A stretch of 64,000 nt of DNA from Gammaproteobacteria bacterium 50_400_T64 (GTDB lineage: Bacteria > Pseudomonadota > Gammaproteobacteria > Pseudomonadales > Porticoccaceae), in the NCBI GenBank assembly GCA_002162755.1, contig MAAS01000014.1, forward strand, positions 1 through 64,000, written 5' to 3'. Below are positions 20,035-28,139 of the stretch, piece after piece (position 1 is the first letter of the stretch; each line of letters starts with the position of its first letter). The position numbers and the translations under genes are program-made. The notes below the pieces were generated by a model. The model was not told the DNA's origin and did no database searches. It saw only the letters and a list, made by a program, of their open reading frames with translations.

Positions 20035-20068
20035 CTGTGTATAAGGGCTGTAAAGCCCTTATACACAG
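20035..20068. other. Perfect 15-bp-stem hairpin, intergenic, no U-tract
   Basis: CTGTGTATAAGGGCT-GTAA-AGCCCTTATACACAG, 24 nt after the ADH stop. Confidence 0.85.
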
Positions 20069-20092
20069 GGCTTAATATAAAGGGATAAAATA

Positions 20093-20947
20093 GTGAAAGA
20101 ATTAACAACAACAGCATTTGTCGATGATTTTGTTTTTCTTGAAGGGCCGCGTTGGCACGATGGAAAACTCTGGGTGTCCGACATGTTCGGTAACACTGTT
20201 TATACAATCACTACTGATGGCCAGCGTACGGCGATGGCAACTTTTCCTAACCGTCCCTCCGGCATTAACTTTATGCCCGATGGCTCGGTGGTTGTGGTCT
20301 CCATGGCTGACCGTAAGTTAATGACTCTGGGTGAAAATGGTGCTTTGAGCGAATATGCTGATCTTTCAGGTATTCTTGAATACGACATTAACGACTGTGT
20401 TTGCGCACCCAATGGTGACATTTATGTCGGTACTTTTGGTTATGATGTTTTTGCTCACCAGGAGCCAAAGCCAGCAACGTTAACGCTCGTTAAAGCGGAT
20501 GGCACTATCCAGACAGTGGCCGAAAACGTACATTTCCCTAATGGCGCGGTTATTACGCCCGATGGAAAAACACTGATTGTCGCTGAAACATTTGTCGGTC
20601 GTTTAACGGCTTTCAATATTGAAGCCGATGGCACATTAACGGGTCGCCGTGCCTTTGCTGAGCTGGGTGATTACACCCCCGACGGTATTTGCCTCGACGC
20701 CGAAGGTGCTATCTGGGTTGCTGCTTTTGAAAATGGTGAATTTATTCGCGTATTGGATGGAGGAGAAGTTACCCATAAAATCGATACTGGTGATCGTCGC
20801 GCCGTTGCCTGTAATCTGGGTGGTGTTGATGGAAAAACCCTTTACTGCCTGATTTATGATGGCAATTTAGACGATATTCCAGAGGGTAAGCGTAACGCCC
20901 TCATTGAAACGGCAACAGTTGACGTTGCTGGTGCGGGTTCGCCTTAG
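20093..20947 (+). CDS. SMP-30/gluconolactonase/LRE family protein
   Basis: FLEGPRWHDGKLWVSDMFG, NDCVCAPNGDIYVG, PDGICLDAEGAIWVA. Confidence 0.93.
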   Translation: MKELTTTAFVDDFVFLEGPRWHDGKLWVSDMFGNTVYTITTDGQRTAMATFPNRPSGINFMPDGSVVVVSMADRKLMTLGENGALSEYADLSGILEYDINDCVCAPNGDIYVGTFGYDVFAHQEPKPATLTLVKADGTIQTVAENVHFPNGAVITPDGKTLIVAETFVGRLTAFNIEADGTLTGRRAFAELGDYTPDGICLDAEGAIWVAAFENGEFIRVLDGGEVTHKIDTGDRRAVACNLGGVDGKTLYCLIYDGNLDDIPEGKRNALIETATVDVAGAGSP

Positions 20948-20969
20948 TCTTCTCTTGTTCGTTGAGTAT

Positions 20970-21001
20970 AAAAAACCGGAGATATTTTCTCCGGTTTTTT
21001 T
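20970..21001. terminator. Intrinsic bidirectional terminator
   Basis: AAAAAACCGGAGATATTTTCTCCGGTTTTTT between convergent genes. Confidence 0.85.
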
Positions 21002-21015
21002 ATGTTTTTTTTAAA

Positions 21016-21378
21016 TCATGTGTTTTTTAAATTACGCAGTACATTACGCATGGTATCGGCTACTGCAGCAAAGGCATCGGGGGAGGGTGCTGCGTCAGAG
21101 TCAAAGTAGACACCAGCGCCTTCGACAATAGCTATTTTAGAGTAGTAACCGGCACCCGTAGCGATAAATCGCGAATTCAAGTAATAAGTGCAATCACCTG
21201 TGCCTTTGTGCTCTTCAGCGGCCAGTAAAGCAACAATTGAGGTGATAAATTCAGGCTTTAATAAAGGTCCGGTTTTATCATCCATCGCATCTTTAGACAT
21301 GCGGGTCATCGCCATTGGCGCAATAGCATTTACCGTAATACCGCGTTTGGAGCCACTGAAGACTTTTACTACTTATCC
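21016..21378 (-). pseudogene. C-terminal remnant of an MFE-2/HSD17B4-type SDR
   Basis: In-frame reading VVKVFSGSKRGITVNAIAPMAMTRMSKDAMDDKTGPLLKPEFITSIVALL...; the Rossmann N-terminus is absent and an in-frame stop lies just upstream of VVK. Confidence 0.7.
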
Positions 21379-21381
21379 TGC

Positions 21382-22059
21382 TTATGGGCGCGGTGAATGT
21401 GTCAAAGAATAGAGGATTCCGCCCTCAGACCAGACTTCTACAGGAACGCCGTCGATAGCAACAGACAGAGGTAGTTCGTTATTACCTACTTTGGGAATGT
21501 TCTCGAAATACTTGGGCCTGTGTTCAACCTGATAAAAAGTTTGAACGCTATTGTTTTCAGTGTCGAGCAGGCGCAGCTGGGCCGCTTTTATACCATTGAT
21601 GGAACAATAGCGGCCGCCGAGTAATTTCCAACGTTGCTTGTCGAGCAGGCTCGATGGCTTAAGCTCAAAGCTCAGCTCACTGAAAAATTCTCGAACTTGT
21701 GAGTAGGAGTTCGACTGAATGGTGAGTGGCTTTAAGTGACTATGGTTGCTGGCGACTTCTGTGGCTACCGCCTGTATGTTTGCACTGTGGGGGCTTAACA
21801 GGAATGTCATTAACAATGCCAGGCTGATACAACTAATGGCCGCTGCAATAGAGCCTTTTACGCCGAAATAAGAATTTATTCTGCACTTCCATAAAGGGCT
21901 CGTTTCTTGCCCCGTGTTTTTTACACCGCTATTAGAGGGCTTGTCGACGTTCTCGCTTTTCCCGCTGATTATTAAATTATTTAATTGTTCATGTTGTGTG
22001 TTGCTCAGTGTTTTGTCTGTATAAAATTGATGAACACTTTGTTTTAGCTTCTGGTTCAT
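21382..22059 (-). CDS. Putative membrane anti-sigma factor of the ECF sigma gene
   Basis: Single central TM (AAAISCISLALLMTFLL); ATG overlaps the sigma stop (ATGA). Confidence 0.75.
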   Translation of the reverse strand: MNQKLKQSVHQFYTDKTLSNTQHEQLNNLIISGKSENVDKPSNSGVKNTGQETSPLWKCRINSYFGVKGSIAAAISCISLALLMTFLLSPHSANIQAVATEVASNHSHLKPLTIQSNSYSQVREFFSELSFELKPSSLLDKQRWKLLGGRYCSINGIKAAQLRLLDTENNSVQTFYQVEHRPKYFENIPKVGNNELPLSVAIDGVPVEVWSEGGILYSLTHSPRP

Positions 22060-22550
22060 AGCGCTATACCTCCAGATACTTGTTTATTGCTGGCATCATA
22101 ATTCTGTATTTTTTTACGTAGACGAAAGATGCGGGACAGTACCGTCCCCTTAGGAATGCCCAGTAGATCGGCGACTTCCTGGGTGGTGTATTCTTCGACG
22201 GCCCATAGAAAAAGCATTTCTCGTTCCGCGGTGCTGATTTCTGCCATGAGTTTGTTTAAGTGATGGCTATCTATTGAAAGACTTTCCAGGGTGGTAATGT
22301 CGAAATCGACACTATGCTGGTCTTCGTCAAAGGCTTCGTGTTCAAAACGCTGTTGTCGCCGATATTGATCAATAAAGGTATTACGAATAATTCGATAGAG
22401 GTAAGCATCGGCAGTGTCAGCCTGAGCTGGCGACTGTTTCAGTAGTTTTTCAATACCGCTTTGTAACAGGTCGTAAGCATCTTGCTCATGACGTGTTAAG
22501 GCATAGCAATATTGATAAAAGCGATTGAGACGGTCGCGATCAAATTCCAT
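22056..22550 (-). CDS. ECF-type RNA polymerase sigma factor
   Basis: Sigma-70 region 2 (FYQYCYALTRHEQDAYDLLQSG) and region 4 (YTTQEVADLLGIPKGTVLSRIFRLRKKI). Confidence 0.93.
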   Translation of the reverse strand: MEFDRDRLNRFYQYCYALTRHEQDAYDLLQSGIEKLLKQSPAQADTADAYLYRIIRNTFIDQYRRQQRFEHEAFDEDQHSVDFDITTLESLSIDSHHLNKLMAEISTAEREMLFLWAVEEYTTQEVADLLGIPKGTVLSRIFRLRKKIQNYDASNKQVSGGIAL

Positions 22551-22563
22551 TATTCGCCTCTGT

Positions 22564-24321
22564 TCATTCTTGTATGCAACTAGATGGTGTCTCGGTTTTC
22601 AGGGATGAGGTTTCAAGGGCTAAAGTTTCAGAGAGCGCTACCCATCCTGCACTTATCCATTGAGGGAGTAATGTGTCCGGTTCAAGCCCCAGGGTTTCGC
22701 TTAGCGTAACAAAATGACTGAGTGGCATTGTCGTGGTAGTCATTTTTTGTAAAAGCTGGAATTGTGCATGCGCTATCGGTAGCGTTACCAGCTGTAGTTC
22801 ATGGTTTCTATAAAGCAGGCAATGCTCTGTATGTTCAATATTCAGCAGCTGTAGTTGCTCAAGATTTCCCTCCTCGTGTATGTGCCATATTTTGCTAATG
22901 GGATAGGGCGATGTAAAAACACGACAGTGTTTGTTGAGTGTGACTATTAATAAATCAGAACTCATTTCAGAGTTCACTTTAGAGGCACCCGACAGATCGT
23001 TGGCGGGAGGGCCTGGTGCATAGTAAATACTTTGGTACAAATATTCATATTTGGCCATGTCGGGTAGATAGGGCAGTGCGGAATATCTGGGGTCGTTGTT
23101 TGTTAGTGCCATTAAATGGGCGGAAAAGCGACTACCGTATTGATTAATATCCTGGTTTGTCGATGGTGAAAGCGCAATATACCTGACGGCTTGCTGGCGA
23201 AAAGCGTCGTTGCCTATCAGTTGACGGCAGACTTTGTAACATTGCTCTAGTGTATTAATTAGCGTTCCCTGATAGTTGTTTTGATAAATACCCAGAGCAT
23301 CGTCGTTACTGATCATTGGTGTTTTACGCAAGTGCCCCTGCATTTTCTTATTGGCCAGGGTATCGCCATTAATGGCTGAAATGAGCTGGGTCTGCCAGTG
23401 TTTAAGATCCAGTAAGGTGTGAGTAGATGCCTCTTTTCTGGTTTTCACCGGCGCTACAAATTCTTTTTCAAAAGTGGATATTTGCCTGTGTGACAGTATC
23501 TGTTGGCGTATTGATTCCGCTTTTTGTTGTTCGCCAATAAGGTCAGTAAGGGGCGGCAGGTCGTTATCCCACTCAACAAGCGCGGGTACATTGGGTAGCA
23601 CTTCTAAGACCTGTTTAAATAGCTGCCATACAGGCTCTGATACCGGGTTGTTGTGGGCATCAATTAAAATACCCTTATGCTGTTCAAATCCGGCGAGGTG
23701 AATTTCGGCAACTTTATCCCAGGGTATATGGTAAAGATAATCATCACACTTTAAATGACGATTGTACTGGCTAACATAAATATTGTTCACATCGAGTAAC
23801 AATTGACAGTTAGATTCACGTACCAGCTGTTGTAGAAATTCAGCTTCACTAAATGTATTCGATTGACTGTCGATGTAGGAGGATGGGTTTTCGATTAAGA
23901 GGGCCTCGCCAAAAAAATCTTGAACAATATTCAGACGTTCCACCACATGCTTTAAGCTTTCATCGGTATAAGGCAGGGGTAGCAAGTCATGGGAATAGAT
24001 ACCCTGGGCATGGGTAAAGCATAAATGGTCAGACAGCCATATTGCGCCGGTGCGTTTTTTCAAGGTCTTTAACTCTGCCAGATAATCGAAATCAAGGGGG
24101 GCATAAGCCCCTATGGATATACCGACGCTGTGCAGGGTGAGTGGATAGTGCTCCGCGATTGTGTCGAGCTGATAGGCTGGCATTCCACCAGCCCCCATAA
24201 AATTATCCGCCAGTACTTCCATCCAAGGAATATCGGGCTTAGTTTCCATAATCGAACGCCAATGGGGACTACGGAAGCTAATACCCGTGCCCTTAATCGC
24301 TATGTCTTTAATCATCGTCAC
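22564..24321 (-). CDS. Fused DUF692 (MNIO, BufB-like) + DUF2063 (BufC-like) RiPP maturation protein
   Basis: N-half MNIO motifs LHSVGISIG, SDHLCF, ENPSSY, LLLDVNNIYVS, EIHLAGFE; C-half DUF2063 motifs LGIYQNNYQGTLINTLEQCYKVCRQLIGNDAFRQQAVRYI...; continuous 585-aa ORF. Confidence 0.88.
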   Translation of the reverse strand: MTMIKDIAIKGTGISFRSPHWRSIMETKPDIPWMEVLADNFMGAGGMPAYQLDTIAEHYPLTLHSVGISIGAYAPLDFDYLAELKTLKKRTGAIWLSDHLCFTHAQGIYSHDLLPLPYTDESLKHVVERLNIVQDFFGEALLIENPSSYIDSQSNTFSEAEFLQQLVRESNCQLLLDVNNIYVSQYNRHLKCDDYLYHIPWDKVAEIHLAGFEQHKGILIDAHNNPVSEPVWQLFKQVLEVLPNVPALVEWDNDLPPLTDLIGEQQKAESIRQQILSHRQISTFEKEFVAPVKTRKEASTHTLLDLKHWQTQLISAINGDTLANKKMQGHLRKTPMISNDDALGIYQNNYQGTLINTLEQCYKVCRQLIGNDAFRQQAVRYIALSPSTNQDINQYGSRFSAHLMALTNNDPRYSALPYLPDMAKYEYLYQSIYYAPGPPANDLSGASKVNSEMSSDLLIVTLNKHCRVFTSPYPISKIWHIHEEGNLEQLQLLNIEHTEHCLLYRNHELQLVTLPIAHAQFQLLQKMTTTTMPLSHFVTLSETLGLEPDTLLPQWISAGWVALSETLALETSSLKTETPSSCIQE

Positions 24322-24358
24322 TTGAATTCAGGGCGGCTTCTTTGTGGTTTAGAATAAA

Positions 24359-24643
24359 TCACTTTTTGGCAGGTTTCAGGGCCGCAACAATACCGGCGGT
24401 GATTTTTTCACAGCTGCCCTGGGGTAGATAAACCCATTCACTATCAAGGTTGTCGTCCTTTGCCTGGCCCGCACATCCGTGACTACCATTAAGTGCGCCA
24501 CAATCATTTTTCCCCGCTTTGGCAATACCTGCGCATTTCTCCCAGGATTCAGGCTGGTCTGGTACGGCATGGGCGGTGCCACTTAGGCCAAGAGCCATCA
24601 AACTGGCGACGGTTGCTGCTAATAGTGTATTACTGTTACTCAT
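24359..24643 (-). CDS. DUF2282 bufferin-like RiPP precursor (BufA1-like), secreted
   Basis: Signal peptide MSNSNTLLAATVASLMALGLSGTAHA, then core WEKCAGIAKAGKNDCGALNGSHGCAGQAKDD...YLPQGSCEKI with four Cys; RBS GAGGATATAACG before ATG at 24643. The ORF track extends to 24691. Confidence 0.88.
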   Translation of the reverse strand: MSNSNTLLAATVASLMALGLSGTAHAVPDQPESWEKCAGIAKAGKNDCGALNGSHGCAGQAKDDNLDSEWVYLPQGSCEKITAGIVAALKPAKK

Positions 24644-24694
24644 CGTTATATCCTCTGGTGTGGGTAGACAGGCCGGATGATATGCCTGCAATGA

Positions 24695-24724
24695 TAAGAC
24701 GAACGAGCTTGCCCTTTGATTCCC
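24695..24724 (-). promoter_or_regulatory. Candidate ECF-type promoter of the bufferin operon
   Basis: Minus strand GGGAATC (24724-24718), 16-nt spacer, CGTCTTA (24701-24695); about 50 nt upstream of the precursor ATG. Confidence 0.5.
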
Positions 24725-24828
24725 TTTTTTAATTATTTCAGTGATTCTTACATCCTGTAAACAGCAGTTGGATGGCTAGATTGCATTCATGACGACAGGG
24801 TGATTGAAAAATAACAAATGAGTAAACA

Positions 24829-25587
24829 TTGTTGATTGAGCTATCACCCCTGTTAATTACCACGTTAACAGCCGTCGCCTTTGTTGCCGGCTTTATTTCA
24901 TCCATCGCCGGTGCTGGCGGTTTGTTGACCCTCCCCATTTTACTTTGGGCGGGCTTGTCACCGATTAACGCTCTGGCTACTAATAAAGTACAAAGCTCCC
25001 TTGGCTCTTTATCGTCAAGCTGGAATTTCTACCGCAAGGGCCATTTGAATTTATATGAAATCCGCTGGTCATTGGGCCTCGCATGGTGCGGCGCAATTGT
25101 CGGCACTCTTACTGTACAGCAGGTGGGTAACGACGTATTAGTACAGCTTATTCCTTTGCTGTTGATCGTCATTGCCGTTTATTTTTTGCTCTCCCCGCGA
25201 GTCACTGATCACAGCACCGCACCCCGTCTTGGCTCTATACAGTTCGCTTTTCTGGCGGCCTTGCCCATGGGTTTTTATGGCGGCTTCTTTGGCCCTGGCA
25301 TGGGTTCTATTCTGCCTTTCCTTTTTGTCTGGCTGTGTGGCTATAACCTACGCAAGGCCACCGCGCAAACCAAGGTGATGATTCTACTGGTCAATGGCAG
25401 TTCAGCCCTGCTATTTGCCCTGCGTGGTGATGTGCTTTGGGAATTGGCGCTATGCATGTCCGTCGCGCAGATCATCGGCGCCCGTATAGGCTCGAATATG
25501 GTGATTAGCCGTGGGGTGGTTTTGATCCAGCCTTTGATTGTCGTGGTGACGATGGCGTTGGCGGCAAAGCTGCTATTTTTTAAATAA
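24829..25587 (+). CDS. TauE/SafE family sulfite exporter/permease
   Basis: FVAGFISSIAGAGGLLTLPILLWAGLSPINALATNKVQSSLGS. Confidence 0.92.
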   Translation: MLIELSPLLITTLTAVAFVAGFISSIAGAGGLLTLPILLWAGLSPINALATNKVQSSLGSLSSSWNFYRKGHLNLYEIRWSLGLAWCGAIVGTLTVQQVGNDVLVQLIPLLLIVIAVYFLLSPRVTDHSTAPRLGSIQFAFLAALPMGFYGGFFGPGMGSILPFLFVWLCGYNLRKATAQTKVMILLVNGSSALLFALRGDVLWELALCMSVAQIIGARIGSNMVISRGVVLIQPLIVVVTMALAAKLLFFK

Positions 25588-25659
25588 GATAGTTGTATGT
25601 TTTTCGTCTGGCTAATAAGAAGCGCATAATGGACGATTGAAGTGTTTCGAAACTATTGA

Positions 25660-27351
25660 ATGGAGCCGTATGTGGGAGCCTTAAAAGGAATTATTATTAG
25701 CTTGTTAATATCAGGCTTTTTCACTAGCTATACAATTGCGGCGAATAATAATGACACTGAAGGTGAGGGGGTCGAGCTTCTACTTGAGGCGCTAAAAACT
25801 GATAGTGCGAATCTTGATTTATTGAATAAATACATCGTCAGTGTCGATAAAACAAATAGAAAATCGCTAATCTTTAGACGTGATGAGCGTAGTTTTGATC
25901 TGCTAGCTGAGTTTGATGCTCTGGTGGTCGAGTTTGCTAACTTGCCTGAAAAGTCGCCGTTGAGGAGCAAAACTGAAGCAGCCTTGATAAAGTTCGGTGC
26001 AGGCATTGGGGAAGCTGTTATCACTCGCATTGTGGAAATTCGTCAGCGAATTATTGATGCTAATGTCGGGCTTGATAAGATCAATGGCGGATCATTGATC
26101 GCACAGCAAGCCTATATCGACTCCCTTGGCGCCATTCATAGTCTGTATTACAAGGCGTTGGCTGATCATCTCGACAGTCGAAAAACCCTTGGCCTATCCT
26201 CAGACAGTATGCTCGAACAAATTACGCCAGACCTTTATCTGTATGCCGAAATAATGATGGGGCGAATTGAGGAAAGTCGTGCGATCCTAAAAGAGGTGAA
26301 GTCTCGATCTAAATCAGATTCGACAAATGCGGATATTGCTACGACACGGAATGATCTTACCGCCACTCATGCGCTGGCCTTAAACAGGCTTGAAAGTGTT
26401 ATTTTGGTACTCGATCGCCTCGAGCTGGATAGCTCGCATTACAAAGCCATTATGTTGACGCAGTCTGACAGCCTCTCGGTTAGCTTTTTTTCGCTGAAGG
26501 CTTTTGGGGCTGTATTGAATGACAGTCTGGCATCACTTAAAGGGGTGCTGGCAGACAGCGGCCCGGATATGTTTTTCCGGATATTATTTTTTGTTGTAGT
26601 GATACTTTTGTCTCGAATGTTTTCACGTATTATCAAGCGTGTAGTGCGTGCAGGCTGTGATCGCTCTTCACTCGATCTGTCGGCGTTGCTCAAAGATATT
26701 TTTGTTTCCACTTCAGGCGGTCTTGCCATGATAGTGGGGATATTATTGGCGTTGTCCCAGCTTGGTATATCCATTGCCCCGATGTTAGCCGGTTTGGGTG
26801 TTGCTGGATTTGTTATTGGTTTTGCCTTGCAGGACACCCTCGGTAACTTTGCCGCGGGTGCGATGATTCTTATCTATCGCCCCTATGATGTTGATGATTT
26901 TGTCGAGGTCACGGGGGCATCCGGTCTGGTGAAAAAAATGAACCTGGTGTCGACAACGATAACCACCTTTGATAATCAAACCCTGGTCGTGCCCAACAGT
27001 AAAATATGGGGGAATGTCATCAAGAATGTTACTGCACAGAAGGTTCGCCGTGTCGATCTGGAATTCGGCATTGGCTACGGTGATGACATTGAAAAAGCCG
27101 AAAGAGTACTTGCCGATGTTGTCAGTAACCATGAACTGGTACTGCACAAGCCTGAAACGAATATCAAGCTGCATACGCTCGGCGACTCATCGGTTAATTT
27201 TGTGGTGCGCCCCTGGGTCAAGACTGATGATTATTGGACTGTGTACTGGGATATTACCCGTGAAGTTAAACTGCGTTTTGATCGAGAAGGAATATCCATC
27301 CCCTTTCCACAGCGAGATGTACACTTGTATAGCGAGCAAGTTTCATCTTGA
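25660..27351 (+). CDS. MscS-type mechanosensitive ion channel with long N-terminal domain
   Basis: GLGVAGFVIGFALQDTLGNFAAGAMILIYRPYDVDDFVEV and VPNSKIWGNVIKN. Confidence 0.93.
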   Translation: MEPYVGALKGIIISLLISGFFTSYTIAANNNDTEGEGVELLLEALKTDSANLDLLNKYIVSVDKTNRKSLIFRRDERSFDLLAEFDALVVEFANLPEKSPLRSKTEAALIKFGAGIGEAVITRIVEIRQRIIDANVGLDKINGGSLIAQQAYIDSLGAIHSLYYKALADHLDSRKTLGLSSDSMLEQITPDLYLYAEIMMGRIEESRAILKEVKSRSKSDSTNADIATTRNDLTATHALALNRLESVILVLDRLELDSSHYKAIMLTQSDSLSVSFFSLKAFGAVLNDSLASLKGVLADSGPDMFFRILFFVVVILLSRMFSRIIKRVVRAGCDRSSLDLSALLKDIFVSTSGGLAMIVGILLALSQLGISIAPMLAGLGVAGFVIGFALQDTLGNFAAGAMILIYRPYDVDDFVEVTGASGLVKKMNLVSTTITTFDNQTLVVPNSKIWGNVIKNVTAQKVRRVDLEFGIGYGDDIEKAERVLADVVSNHELVLHKPETNIKLHTLGDSSVNFVVRPWVKTDDYWTVYWDITREVKLRFDREGISIPFPQRDVHLYSEQVSS

Positions 27352-27620
27352 CGGGTGCTTAGTCCGTTTCGAAAAGACCCGGCAAAATAAGCCCGCCTAG
27401 CTAGGCCAGGAAGCAGTAAGCCAATGCTGGCCCCTGTATGTTGACTGATGTCTTTAGCTGAGCGAATGGATACTCTTTGTTGAAAGATGCATGTGTAGTG
27501 TCAATAAAGTCAGGAGTATTTTCCTGATTCAAAACCTGCTACTTCCACGATTGCGCATGCCGAACAGCCTGATGCGTGGCTGTTATTGCTCAAGACTTGA
27601 GCCTTGGCGACTTACTGATA

Positions 27621-27640
27621 TACTGTCTATAAATACAGTA
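27621..27640. promoter_or_regulatory. LexA (SOS) box
   Basis: TACTGTCTATAAATACAGTA: CTGT-N8-ACAG with flanking TA; about 50 bp upstream of umuD. Confidence 0.92.
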
Positions 27641-27692
27641 TTTTTCTTGTGTGGTGCAAGTGAGTGCTATTCTTCTAGTATAGGTAGTAACA

Positions 27693-28139
27693 GTGAATAT
27701 CACCTCTCTAACCCCTGCGGGTGCGCGCACGACAATATTGCTTCCACTTTACCTTAGTCGCATTGCAGCGGGTTTTCCTAGTCCGGCAGATGATTACCTC
27801 GATGATGGTTTAGACCTTAATGAGCATTTAATTAAGCACCCGGCGGCCACGTATTTTGCTCGCGCCGAGGGTGATTCAATGATTGAGTTGGGTATATTTA
27901 CGGGCGATTTACTGATTATTGATCGTGCTATTCAAGCGAAAGATGGCGATGTGGTCGTGGTTGCCATTGATGGTCTATTGACGGTCAAACTACTGGATCT
28001 TGCCCATTCCCGTTTATTGCCCGCCAATAAATTATATCGGCCAATTGAAATATCCGCAGAATCTCAGGTGGATGTTGAGGGTGTGGTGGTTCATGCGGTG
28101 CATCATTTAAAGGGTGCAGGCAAAGGTGGGAATCATTGA
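27693..28139 (+). CDS. umuD: SOS mutagenesis protein UmuD (S24 self-cleaving)
   Basis: Cleavage region AAGFPSPADDY, catalytic GDSMIELGIFTGD and LTVKLL; GTG start. Confidence 0.93.
   Translation: MNITSLTPAGARTTILLPLYLSRIAAGFPSPADDYLDDGLDLNEHLIKHPAATYFARAEGDSMIELGIFTGDLLIIDRAIQAKDGDVVVVAIDGLLTVKLLDLAHSRLLPANKLYRPIEISAESQVDVEGVVVHAVHHLKGAGKGGNH

Noticed and set aside
27404-27432. GGCCAGGAAGCAGTAAGCCAATGCTGGCC hairpin, with a GGAAGCAG string reminiscent of SRP (4.5S) RNA
   Set aside because: The full conserved SRP core (GGTCAGGTCCGGAAGGAAGCAGCC) and the long stem are absent; more likely a 3' hairpin after the mechanosensitive channel gene.
27491-27757. 88-aa ORF overlapping the LexA box and umuD start
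   Set aside because: No motif, overlaps the SOS operator and umuD in another frame; likely spurious.
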